From assembly GCA_030536685.1 (NCBI GenBank), contig JAUNPP010000002.1, positions 35,906 through 99,905 on the forward strand: a stretch of 64,000 nucleotides of DNA. Direction: 5' to 3'. The position numbers and the translations under genes were made by a program. A model generated the notes under the pieces. That model had not been told where the DNA came from. It searched no databases and was given only the letters and a program-made list of their open reading frames with translations. This document shows, piece by piece, positions 53,944 through 61,503 of the stretch. Position 1 is the stretch's first letter; each line of letters opens with the position of its first letter. This stretch comes from Lachnospiraceae bacterium. Lineage in GTDB: Bacteria; Bacillota; Clostridia; Lachnospirales; Lachnospiraceae.

Positions 53944-54968
53944 AACACTCTGTCCTCTGTCTCGCAAAACGGGTCTGAAATTCCTGCAAACGCAAATTTA
54001 CGCTGCATTGTTTCAGAAAGCCTGGGACGAACCATCTTTCCATCCTGATAAAATACTATCATCCTGTTTTCCCCCTCGTTTCTGTCAAAAAGTGCCGCCT
54101 GTTCAATTCTTCTGCAGATTCCCTTCTCCGGCATATTATAGCATCCGACCAGAATACCGAAATCAAGAAAAGAATAGACTTCATTGGTTACATCCTTCCC
54201 CATCATACTGCAGAAGCGATCGGGTATTTTTCGTACATCATCCGTATGGATCGTAGTCATGCAGCTGATACCGGTCGACATCGTTTCCAGCAGGTACTGT
54301 ACCTCCACAGACCTTGCCTCCGAAAGAATCAGCCAGCCCGGAAGCTGACGCATGGAGGCTTTGATTGCTCTGGAATAAGAAAACGTATCCCCCACTTTAA
54401 TCTCAATACAATCCTTCCCCGGATTGATCAGCCGATATCGGATCTCCAGATTATCCTCCACTGTAATCACCTTTCTGGCAGGAGGAATATAGGCTGTCAT
54501 GGCCTTCAGATACTCTGTTTTTCCTGCCCCCGGAAGTCCCGCCACAGCCAGCGTAAAGCCAGCCCGAACCGCATTCGCCATAAAAATATCCAGTTCCTCC
54601 GTGCAATACGATGTCGCCAGCATCCGCTCCCGGTTCAAACGGCGCACACCGGGTGTCTTTCGTATTGATATGCTCCGTCCGGTGTTCGTAACCGATTCAT
54701 GAATAATCGATATACGCAGTTCATCTGTCTCCGCCTCCAGCAAAGGCTCATACTGATTAAACGAACGGTTCATCAGATTCGCGATCCGCATACTGAAACG
54801 ATTCAGAAAGCTGCTGTCCGCCCGATAAGACGGCACCTGATATCTCCCCCGAACCAGATGATCCACCCAAAGCGCCGATCCGTTGTAATTAATATCCGTA
54901 ATCTGTTCATCCCGAATAAACGGCAGTAAATTCCCAAACACCTCATCTTCAAGATATAATTCTGCCAA
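53931..54968 (-). CDS. TadA/CpaF-type secretion ATPase
   Basis: Hexameric ATPase that powers pilus assembly or type II-like secretion. Walker A is AGLPGAGKT (143-151), Walker B-like LILSEARS (213-220), and the His box TTIHTDD is at 238-244. The N-terminal domain begins LEDEVFGNLLPFIRD. Start TTG 54968 has GAGGGGG 4 nt upstream. At 345 residues it is shorter than CpaF of Gram-negatives (about 450). It directly follows the Flp-like pilin by 10 nt. Confidence 0.92.
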   Translation of the reverse strand: MAELYLEDEVFGNLLPFIRDEQITDINYNGSALWVDHLVRGRYQVPSYRADSSFLNRFSMRIANLMNRSFNQYEPLLEAETDELRISIIHESVTNTGRSISIRKTPGVRRLNRERMLATSYCTEELDIFMANAVRAGFTLAVAGLPGAGKTEYLKAMTAYIPPARKVITVEDNLEIRYRLINPGKDCIEIKVGDTFSYSRAIKASMRQLPGWLILSEARSVEVQYLLETMSTGISCMTTIHTDDVRKIPDRFCSMMGKDVTNEVYSFLDFGILVGCYNMPEKGICRRIEQAALFDRNEGENRMIVFYQDGKMVRPRLSETMQRKFAFAGISDPFCETEDRVLCTG

Positions 54969-54978
54969 CTTTCCCCCT

Positions 54979-55131
54979 CTACGCAGTCAAAGCGCCCTTT
55001 GTAAAATCTGTAATCGTGTTCAATACTGCCGTCTGAATCGCCGTACCGACAGGCTCCGCCATCGCGACCAGGATCATAATGCAGGCAATTACAAAAATAG
55101 CAATTCCATACTCTTCAAGAAATGCTTTCAT
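54979..55131 (-). CDS. Flp-like type IVb pilin
   Basis: Small pilin candidate of 50 residues: start MKAFLEEYGIAIFVIACIM with a long hydrophobic stretch (about 8-35) and a short polar tail ending TDFTKGALTA. ATG 55131 has AAGGAGA 5 nt upstream. The usual G/XXXXEY cleavage motif of Flp is only partly kept (FLEEYG). First gene of the Tad-like run with a dedicated promoter and operator. No prepilin peptidase gene is in the window. Confidence 0.75.
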   Translation of the reverse strand: MKAFLEEYGIAIFVIACIMILVAMAEPVGTAIQTAVLNTITDFTKGALTA

Positions 55132-55190
55132 ACCAATCTCCTTTCTAAAGCCATCCACCAATAACGTTCTGCAGGTTATTGTAAATGCAA

Positions 55191-55247
55191 AACAACACAT
55201 GTGGAATATAAACTCGTTACGAAATTTATACTAGCACATGTGTTGTT
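55191..55247 (-). promoter_or_regulatory. Operator: 13-bp inverted repeat around the Tad-operon promoter
   Basis: AACAACACATGTG (55191-55203) and CACATGTGTTGTT (55235-55247) are perfect inverted copies 31 bp apart. The second arm sits exactly between the -35 and -10 boxes and the first about 20-30 nt after the start point. This layout fits a repressor that blocks both binding and escape, possibly by looping. Regulator unknown. Confidence 0.7.
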
Positions 55248-55256
55248 GCTTGTCAA
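55228..55256 (-). promoter_or_regulatory. Promoter of the Tad-like operon
   Basis: -35 TTGACA (complement of 55251-55256), 17-bp spacer ending in TGTGC, -10 TAGTAT (55228-55233). Transcript start near 55221, leader about 90 nt before the Flp-like gene. Confidence 0.85.
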
Positions 55257-55366
55257 TATAGTCTTAAATATATAAGAAAGTTTAAATTTTTTTTAGATTC
55301 TCATGAGATACTTTTATATTTTACCGGAATCGTTTTAGATTCCTATAGAATAACTTTAGATTCCTT

Positions 55367-56290
55367 TTATTTTTCCCAGACCTTCTCAGGATACATGCCC
55401 TTTTTCCTCATAGAAGCCAGCGCATCTACCACAGACTGTTTATCCTCATGATAAGTGACTCCATACCACTTATCCTCTGATTTCAGAACCTTTACATCCG
55501 CCTTCTCCTCTTTCAACAGCTCCGTTACAACAAAAGGAAGGAAATATTCACATTTCAGAGGATTTACCGGCAGATTTTCTGTTAAAAATCCGGCGAAACG
55601 GTTTTCCAGCTCTTTTAAAAAGCTTTTTCCGAAGCCCCACATATTCATGGAAACAACGGTTTCCGGTGAAATATCGGTCCAGGTGTCCCCTTTATCTTCA
55701 GAGTAAGCAGCTCCATTCGGACGTTTTTCAATCATTGTCCGCTCGGTTACGCTGACAAGGTTTTCCTGTTCATCTGTTACACAGCAGCCTCTGGAAACAT
55801 AGCCGTTTTCTGTCAAAGTATTGCCCAGACGATATCCGACCATTACATAATGATATTTTTCATCATCCTCTGTTCGTGACAGGTAATCATAAATCTGGCG
55901 AAATGCTGATTTTCCATAATAATCATCCGAATTGATGACTGCAAACGGTCCATCGATCACATCTTTGCAGCAGAGCACTGCGTGAGCTGTACCAAACGGC
56001 TTTACTCTTCCTTCCGGCACGGAAAATCCTTCCGGCAGATTCGAAAGCTCCTGATATACGAACTGCACTTCGGCGTATTTTCCTGCGCGGCTTCCGATTC
56101 CTTCCCTGAAATCAGCTTCATTTTCTTTTTTGATAATAAAAACAATCTTCTTAAAGCCTGCTTCAATTGCGTCAAAAATCGAATAATCAATGATAATATT
56201 CCCCCATGCATCCACGGGATCGATCTGCTTCAGTCCTCCATAGCGGCTGCCCATGCCGGCTGCCATAATTACAAGTACAGGTTCTTTCAT
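55367..56290 (-). CDS. Sugar-1-phosphate nucleotidyltransferase
   Basis: GT-A fold enzyme of 307 residues that activates a sugar phosphate with an NTP. The start MAAGMGSRYGGLKQIDPV is the nucleotide-binding loop with the Lys; VINSDDYYG holds the metal-binding Asp. Closest in plan to UDP-glucose or dTDP-glucose pyrophosphorylase-like proteins, but substrate is not determined. Single gene, divergent from fabV. Confidence 0.88.
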   Translation of the reverse strand: MKEPVLVIMAAGMGSRYGGLKQIDPVDAWGNIIIDYSIFDAIEAGFKKIVFIIKKENEADFREGIGSRAGKYAEVQFVYQELSNLPEGFSVPEGRVKPFGTAHAVLCCKDVIDGPFAVINSDDYYGKSAFRQIYDYLSRTEDDEKYHYVMVGYRLGNTLTENGYVSRGCCVTDEQENLVSVTERTMIEKRPNGAAYSEDKGDTWTDISPETVVSMNMWGFGKSFLKELENRFAGFLTENLPVNPLKCEYFLPFVVTELLKEEKADVKVLKSEDKWYGVTYHEDKQSVVDALASMRKKGMYPEKVWEK

Positions 56291-56439
56291 AGTTTTATAC
56301 CCTTTTTATACCTTTCTACTACAATATATTTATGGTTAATAACCCTTACAGCCAGTAAGGAATTACCCATCTTTTATACTTTTTTTCTGCAATTATAATA
56401 CAAATATTATAGTTTTTCCAGTCCTGTCCGATTCTCCTA

Positions 56440-56468
56440 TTGCATTTTTCAAATTCCTGTGCTAGAAT
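56440..56468 (+). promoter_or_regulatory. Promoter of fabV
   Basis: -35 TTGCAT (56440-56445), 17-bp spacer ending TGTGC, -10 TAGAAT (56463-56468). Transcript start near 56475 lies inside the operator. Confidence 0.8.
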
Positions 56469-56472
56469 ATGT

Positions 56473-56485
56473 TTTGATTTTCAAA
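56473..56485 (+). promoter_or_regulatory. FabT-like operator upstream of fabV
   Basis: TTTGATTTTCAAA is a perfect TTTGA-N3-TCAAA palindrome, the same form as the three boxes before fabH, and again directly downstream of the -10. It suggests that fabV and the fab operon answer to one repressor. Confidence 0.7.
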
Positions 56486-56594
56486 GTATCTATTTTTTAT
56501 CATGATCTGAAATGCCTGACGTCATTTCAATCAGTTACTTCCACGGTCAGTACCGCTATCGGCTGCTGTCTGAAGGAAGTCAGAGGAGATTCAT

Positions 56595-57764
56595 ATGATT
56601 ATTCAACCGAAAGTAAAAGGTTTCATCTGCACAACAGCTCATCCCGATGGCTGCGCAGAATATGTAAAAAGACAAATCGAGACAACCAAAGCCTGCGGAC
56701 CTATGAACGGTCCCAAAAAAGTTCTGGTAATCGGCTCTTCCACCGGTTATGGTCTTGCCAGCCGTATCACCGTTTCCTTTGGATGCGGTGCGGACACACT
56801 GGGAATCATGTTTGAAAAACCGGCTACAGCTCGCAGAACTGCCACTCCCGGCTTTTATAATACACAGGCATTTGAAAAAGCTGCAGCAGCAGAAGGACTT
56901 TATGCCAAAACCATTAACGGAGACGCCTTTTCTGAAGAAATCAAGGCGCAGACAATTGAAACCATTAAAAAAGATCTGGGACAGATCGACTGCATCATTT
57001 ACAGTCTGGCAGCTCCCAGAAGAACTGCACCCGATGGCATCACCTACACCTCCGCTTTAAAAACCACCCAAGGTTCCTTTACGGAAAAATCCTGGGTTCT
57101 GAAGGACAATACCATTGAAACGGCTACCATCGGACCTGCAACAGAGGAAGAAATCACAGGAACCAGAAAGGTTATGGGCGGCGAGGACTGGATTCTCTGG
57201 ATCCGCGCGCTTTATGAAGCAGGTGTCGTAGCCGAGCATGCGCTGACGATTGCCTACTCCTATATCGGACCCCAGCTGACTTACCCCGTCTATCACGAAG
57301 GTACGATCGGTCTGGCGAAAAAACATCTGTATGATTCCTGTACCGCATTGAACCAGGAATTTGCAGATAAGGGGCTGACCGCACGTATTTCTGTCAATAA
57401 GGCACTGGTTACACAGGCCAGCTCAGCGATTCCCATCGTTCCGCTTTACTTTGCCCTGCTCTACCGTGTCATGAAAGATCACGGTCTTCACGAAGGCTGT
57501 ATCGAACAGATGAACCGTCTTTTCAAGGACAAGCTTCCCGCAAAGGATGCCGCTCTGGATGAAGAAGGTCAGATCCGCCTGGATGACTGGGAAATGAAGC
57601 CTGAAATCCAGGAAGAAGTGATGAAACGCTGGGAGAAAGTAAACAGCAGCAATCTCCTGGAGCTTGCCGATGTAGAAGGCTACTGGGAAGATTTTTATCA
57701 TATGTTCGGTTTCCATTTTGACAATGTCGACTATGACCGGGATATTGATCTTGAAGCACAATAA
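56595..57764 (+). CDS. fabV: FabV-type trans-2-enoyl-CoA/ACP reductase
   Basis: NADH-dependent reduction of trans-2-enoyl-ACP (or -CoA), the last step of an elongation round. At 389 residues it fits FabV/TER. The dinucleotide loop is GSSTGYGLASR (about 48-58), and the catalytic Tyr-X8-Lys is in YHEGTIGLAK. The fab operon in this window lacks fabK or fabI, so this is the best candidate for the missing reductase. TER activity in butyrate synthesis is the alternative. GGAGA precedes the ATG by 6 nt. Monocistronic with operator, promoter and terminator. Confidence 0.94.
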   Translation: MIIQPKVKGFICTTAHPDGCAEYVKRQIETTKACGPMNGPKKVLVIGSSTGYGLASRITVSFGCGADTLGIMFEKPATARRTATPGFYNTQAFEKAAAAEGLYAKTINGDAFSEEIKAQTIETIKKDLGQIDCIIYSLAAPRRTAPDGITYTSALKTTQGSFTEKSWVLKDNTIETATIGPATEEEITGTRKVMGGEDWILWIRALYEAGVVAEHALTIAYSYIGPQLTYPVYHEGTIGLAKKHLYDSCTALNQEFADKGLTARISVNKALVTQASSAIPIVPLYFALLYRVMKDHGLHEGCIEQMNRLFKDKLPAKDAALDEEGQIRLDDWEMKPEIQEEVMKRWEKVNSSNLLELADVEGYWEDFYHMFGFHFDNVDYDRDIDLEAQ

Positions 57765-57821
57765 GATTCCATCTCCCCCTTCTGTAAGCGGCGAGTACTA
57801 AAAAGCTTTTTATTTCACAGA

Positions 57822-57883
57822 ATATGCCGTACCTCTATCAAATCACCATACCTCTATCACGGTATGTTCTGTGGAATTTTAAA
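57822..57883 (+). terminator. Stem-loop after fabV with internal direct repeats
   Basis: CACAGAATATGCCG and CGGTATGTTCTGTG form a 14-bp stem with two G-U pairs. The loop contains two copies of TACCTCTATCA. It lies about 55 nt after the fabV stop; an A/T-rich tail follows. Confidence 0.5.
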
Positions 57884-57921
57884 AAATGGTGCATTTGCAG
57901 CTTTTCTGTAAATGTAACCGC

Positions 57922-57962
57922 AAAATGGGCTGCGCCAGCCAAAAACCGACGCAGCCCATTTT
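57922..57962. terminator. Bidirectional terminator between fabV and the methyltransferase
   Basis: AAAATGGGCTGCG (57922-57934) pairs with CGCAGCCCATTTT (57950-57962), a perfect 13-bp stem. T-runs follow on the plus strand (TTTTTTATTT) and, shorter, on the minus strand. Confidence 0.85.
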
Positions 57963-57974
57963 TTATTTCCATTC

Positions 57975-59177
57975 TCAGGATAAATGCCCGTCTTCCTTCA
58001 AAAGCCGGTACAGCGAGGGGAAGAAATGAAATTCCTCCATAACAGCTTCGACCTCCCGCAGACAGTTTTTCCTCCGCTCCTGCTCCGATTTGTGCCGCAT
58101 CCCCTGTTCATTCTGGCGAACCGCACGAATCAGCAGATTCTTCGGCGTATTTTCCAGCTCCACAAATTCCATAAGCTGCGTTTTGTAACCGCAGTATTCC
58201 AGCAGATTGGCGCGGATTGCATCCGTCATCAAAGCCGCAGTCCTTTCTTTTACGATTCCATACCGCTCAAGCAGCTTCAGATGGTCACTGGAAAACTGTT
58301 TATTTAACTCATGCTGGCAGCAGGGCACCGAAAAAATCATACCGGCTTTCCAGCAGATCGCATGAAACAGGGCGTAATCTGTAGCTGTGTCGCAGGCATG
58401 AAGCGTAATCACCATATCCGCAGGCTTATCGCTTTTATATCCGTTAATATCTCCCAGCTCGAAATGCAGATCTGTATAGCCATATTTTGCAGCTGCTTTA
58501 TTGCAGTTGCTGATAACCGTCTCCTTCAGATCAAGACCTGTCATATCCACCTTAATCTGTCGGATCTGTGTGAAATAATAGTACAGAATAAACGTCAGAT
58601 ACGATTTGCCGCAGCCAAAATCAATAATGGTAAGCTTTTCTTTTTTAAGATTCTTAACAGCATCATCCACAATTTCCACAAAACGGTTGATCTGACGAAA
58701 CTTATCCTGCATGGAAGCGGCAACTCTTCCCTCTTTCGTAAAAATTCCCATATCGATCAGCGGCGGAATGATCTCACCTTCCGCTAAAATATATTTCTTC
58801 TGCCGGTTATGAGTCATCTGCGCCTGCGGTCTTGAGCTGTTCTCCTGCAGATTCCGCTTTTTCCACGATATCCTTCCCTTTTTGGAAATCAGGATGCTGA
58901 ACTCACAGGACTGTGACCAGGCATTCAGCTGCAGAAACTGTCCATCCAGATACTCCGTACAGCATGCTACGATTCTGGAAAATGCCAGATTTTCATGAAA
59001 CACCTGGGTTTTTGTATATTTTTCCACCTGATAATAGCCTTTTTTCAGCAGAATATTGATTTTTTTATTCACCTGGTCTTTCGAAGCCGGTTTACTGATA
59101 ACCAGCTTATAAGGCCGTGCTGAAACGATCTCCTGTACATAAGAAAGTATTTTTTCTGAATCATTCTTTATTTCCAT
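57975..59177 (-). CDS. SAM-dependent methyltransferase, Methyltransf_32-like
   Basis: Class I methyltransferase of 400 residues. The SAM-binding motif I is IIDFGCGKSYL (about 205-215), and two further family motifs, TLHACDTATDYAL and VPCCQHEL, match Methyltransf_32 (METTL25/RRNAD-like), whose members include putative RNA methyltransferases. The N-terminal 190 residues form another domain I cannot name. ATG 59177 is chosen: GGAG lies 5 nt upstream and the frame overlaps the HAD stop by 17 nt. Substrate unknown; RNA is a reasonable guess. Confidence 0.82.
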   Translation of the reverse strand: MEIKNDSEKILSYVQEIVSARPYKLVISKPASKDQVNKKINILLKKGYYQVEKYTKTQVFHENLAFSRIVACCTEYLDGQFLQLNAWSQSCEFSILISKKGRISWKKRNLQENSSRPQAQMTHNRQKKYILAEGEIIPPLIDMGIFTKEGRVAASMQDKFRQINRFVEIVDDAVKNLKKEKLTIIDFGCGKSYLTFILYYYFTQIRQIKVDMTGLDLKETVISNCNKAAAKYGYTDLHFELGDINGYKSDKPADMVITLHACDTATDYALFHAICWKAGMIFSVPCCQHELNKQFSSDHLKLLERYGIVKERTAALMTDAIRANLLEYCGYKTQLMEFVELENTPKNLLIRAVRQNEQGMRHKSEQERRKNCLREVEAVMEEFHFFPSLYRLLKEDGHLS

Positions 59178-59880
59178 AGTGTCTCCGTTCTGCCGCTTCA
59201 CAAACGGCCGCATCCGTCTTATCACTGCCTGCTGCAATGGAAATCAGTTCCTCCGGTCTGTGAATCACCCAGTCAGCTCCTGCGGTCAGAAGTTCTTCCT
59301 CGCTGCCGTAGCCAAATAAAACTCCCACTGCAGGAATTTCGTGTTTATGAGCGCCCTTTATATCATACTCGCGGTCACCCACCATAAGGGCATCTGCCTT
59401 TTTCTCAGCAGTCACTCCCGCCTGACGCAGGGCTTCCGCCACGACCTCATCCTTATTCACCCGGGTTCCATCCAGAAAGCTGCCCGTCACCCCGTCAAAA
59501 TACGACCGGATTCCAAAATGCTCCAGAATCTGCTCTGCAAATACCTGCGGCTTGGAGGTTGCCAGATAAAGGCGGCAGCCCATTTCACGCAGCGCCTTTA
59601 ACATCTCTGTTATCCCTTCATAAACCGCATTTTCAAAAATACCGCCTGCAGAATAATATTCCCGGTAATATCCTACTGCTTTTACCGCCTCTGCGGCAGA
59701 TAAATGATAAAACCGTTCAAAGGAATCCGTCAGAGGCGGGCCCACAAAGCGCCGCAAAACCGCAGGATCAGGATTTTCAATTCCAAATCGGCTCAGCGCA
59801 TACCGCACAGAGTTCATGATCCCCGGGCCTGAATCTGTAATGGTTCCATCCAGATCAAACAATATCACCTGAAACTTCAT
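59161..59880 (-). CDS. HAD phosphatase, phosphoglycolate phosphatase-like
   Basis: HAD enzyme of 239 residues with a helical cap. Motif I is LFDLDGTITDSG, motif II TSKP, and motif IV VGDREYDIKGAHKHEIPAVGV. The Gph/PpaX group includes phosphoglycolate and pyrophosphate phosphatases; which substrate applies is not readable. ATG 59880, with GGAGG 9 nt upstream, is preferred over an ATG 48 nt earlier. Overlaps the methyltransferase gene by 17 nt, so both share a transcript. Confidence 0.9.
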   Translation of the reverse strand: MKFQVILFDLDGTITDSGPGIMNSVRYALSRFGIENPDPAVLRRFVGPPLTDSFERFYHLSAAEAVKAVGYYREYYSAGGIFENAVYEGITEMLKALREMGCRLYLATSKPQVFAEQILEHFGIRSYFDGVTGSFLDGTRVNKDEVVAEALRQAGVTAEKKADALMVGDREYDIKGAHKHEIPAVGVLFGYGSEEELLTAGADWVIHRPEELISIAAGSDKTDAAVCEAAERRHYGNKE

Positions 59881-59908
59881 ATGTAACTTCCTCCATTTTT
59901 TATCCTTT

Positions 59909-61090
59909 TCATAAACGCCCCCAGTCATCTATATCGTCAGCCTCTGCAAAGCTTTCCTCCACACAGTCGGCCATAGGAAGCAGCTCCCGAAACAGGAAAA
60001 AAGCTGCCGCTGCCAGAATATCCGCCAGAATAAGAAACAGCAGATTTCCAAAAGCCCGTGAAAAAACCGAGGTCAGCCCTGCTATAAAGGCTGCCGCCGG
60101 GACTCCCGCTGCGGCAAAAATCCTGAGCTTGTTCATAATAGCCCATCTGCCCTTTTTCGTAACCGCCAGCTTTTCATATACATTTTTAAGCTCCGCTCTG
60201 GTACAGATCAGCCATACCGCAATAAGAGCCGCCGCAAGCACGATCAGACCCGCCGCATACCAGCCAGGAGCAGCATCTGTCTGCATCAGACGTGAAAAAG
60301 CAATTCCACTTAACAAGATCGCGCCGCAAAGCAGATAAAGCACATAGAAAAGCAGTTTTTCTGCCTGACACACCTCCGCTTCCCGAATCCGCCGTCCAAT
60401 CAGCTGTTCCTGCGTGCCGCAGAGCAGAAATGCTCCGACCGCTGTCCCCGCGATCAGCAGCAGATTTAAAATGATCCAGAATACAGAACCCGACAGATAA
60501 CGGGTCTGAATCTTCTCCAGATCCACTCCGGTCACATCGCTCTGTTTCCTGACAAAGGAAATCGCCAGGCTGCGAATCTCTTTCTCCTCATCCTGTCCGA
60601 ACTCATGCTCCATCAGATCACGAACCTCCAGATAATCGGTTGTTTTCAGCGCCCCGTCTTCTCCCGAGCCTGTAATCCCGCTCTTTTCAGCACGCTCCTT
60701 CAGAAAGGCTTCCACCTCTCCCTTACTCATCTGCGAAAGCTTCTGCGCCACCGCCTGCGGAATCAGAAACCTTCCGTCAAGCTCCTCGAGCCGATTCTGA
60801 AGCTTACAGGACTCGCTTAAACAATAAAACCCATCCTCTGTCTTTTCATAACAGTTTTCCCATTCCATCCGCTCTGAATCCGACATATAGAGTCTCACGC
60901 GCTGAAAACCATCCGAAGTCAGCTTCTGTGCCACCGCATATTCAATTCCGCTGTCCCCTGCCCCGGTACTCCTCATCTCATATACGGTATCTGCCGTTTT
61001 GACAGCGCAGTACATCTGCACCAGAATGATCAGCAGCAAAATGCCAAGATTTCTCCAATCTATCCATAAATTCCTTATGATCCGCTTCAT
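59909..61090 (-). CDS. Multi-span membrane protein resembling an ABC-exporter membrane half without ATPase
   Basis: Membrane protein of 393 residues. Hydrophobic segments lie near 8-25, 205-227, 249-267, 275-297 and 324-365, and a large extracytoplasmic loop (about 28-200) follows the first span. This layout, and the opening WIDWRNLGILLLIILVQ with the text after it, resembles the N-terminus of lachnospiral multidrug ABC exporters with a long first loop, but there is no ATP-binding domain. It may be a decayed or stand-alone relative. ATG 61090 has AGGAG 6 nt upstream. It precedes the HAD gene by 28 nt. Confidence 0.65.
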   Translation of the reverse strand: MKRIIRNLWIDWRNLGILLLIILVQMYCAVKTADTVYEMRSTGAGDSGIEYAVAQKLTSDGFQRVRLYMSDSERMEWENCYEKTEDGFYCLSESCKLQNRLEELDGRFLIPQAVAQKLSQMSKGEVEAFLKERAEKSGITGSGEDGALKTTDYLEVRDLMEHEFGQDEEKEIRSLAISFVRKQSDVTGVDLEKIQTRYLSGSVFWIILNLLLIAGTAVGAFLLCGTQEQLIGRRIREAEVCQAEKLLFYVLYLLCGAILLSGIAFSRLMQTDAAPGWYAAGLIVLAAALIAVWLICTRAELKNVYEKLAVTKKGRWAIMNKLRIFAAAGVPAAAFIAGLTSVFSRAFGNLLFLILADILAAAAFFLFRELLPMADCVEESFAEADDIDDWGRL

Positions 61091-61243
61091 AATGTTCTCC
61101 TTGTATTCTCCTTCGTTCACATGCTTCATTTATCATTCTATCATGTATCATTAGATGAAAATCCCCATCCGCCATCGAACCGGCAGCGAAAACAGCATGA
61201 AAATTCTGCTCATTTCTCAGTAATTCCCTCAGGAATCCTATAT

Positions 61244-61273
61244 AGTATATCACATGTAATCCATTTTCGGTAA
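61244..61273 (-). promoter_or_regulatory. Weak promoter of the membrane-protein/HAD/methyltransferase unit
   Basis: -35 TTACCG (complement of 61268-61273), 18-bp spacer, -10 TATACT (61244-61249) with TGTGA directly in front. Confidence 0.4.
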
Positions 61274-61421
61274 AAAAATTAACCCCATAATCATAAAATT
61301 TTCTGAAAAATTTCCAGCAACTTCCACAATCCCTCTTTTTTTTTATAAAAATCCCAAAAATAATTGGTCAGTATGCCATTAATTCCCCGTAAACAGGATT
61401 CAGTATCAGTAAATGTGCGCC

Positions 61422-61451
61422 TTGACACCCACACCTTTCGATTATTATAAT
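61422..61451 (+). promoter_or_regulatory. Promoter of glgP
   Basis: Perfect -35 TTGACA (61422-61427) and perfect -10 TATAAT (61446-61451) with an 18-bp spacer, about 52 nt before the ATG. Confidence 0.8.
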
Positions 61452-61503
61452 TAGCTTTGACCCAAAACAGGTGTAACATAGAGGTACACAGGAGGTATAG
61501 AGA

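Larger units (their letters stand above)
56291..56594. other. Divergent control region between nucleotidyltransferase and fabV
   Basis: The 304-bp spacer has two divergent promoters: one toward the nucleotidyltransferase (-10 TATAAT 56392-56397, -35 TGGAAA 56415-56420, 17 bp) and one toward fabV (56440-56468). The fabV operator lies just behind its promoter. The fabV leader is about 120 nt and contains GCTGTCTGAAGG and a GGAGA ribosome site 6 nt before the ATG. No other gene is seen. Confidence 0.6.
61091..61503. other. Divergent control region upstream of glgP
   Basis: 413 bp without a convincing gene. Toward the membrane protein there is a weak extended -10 promoter (61244-61273: TTACCG, 18 bp, TGATATACT). 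Toward glgP lies a strong promoter at 61422-61451. The middle (61280-61380) is A/T-rich with long T/A runs and no other signal that I can name; an open frame of 62 codons at 61291-61479 has no ribosome site. Confidence 0.5.

Noticed and set aside
15163..61258. ACATGTG near the -10 of several promoters (ABC transporter, Tad, membrane protein) as a shared regulator site
   Set aside because: Much of it is explained by the TRTGn element before the -10 that is common in Gram-positive promoters; only the full 13-bp repeat at the Tad promoter is kept.
61291..61479. 62-codon minus-strand frame upstream of glgP
   Set aside because: No ribosome site and it overlaps the glgP promoter on the other strand.
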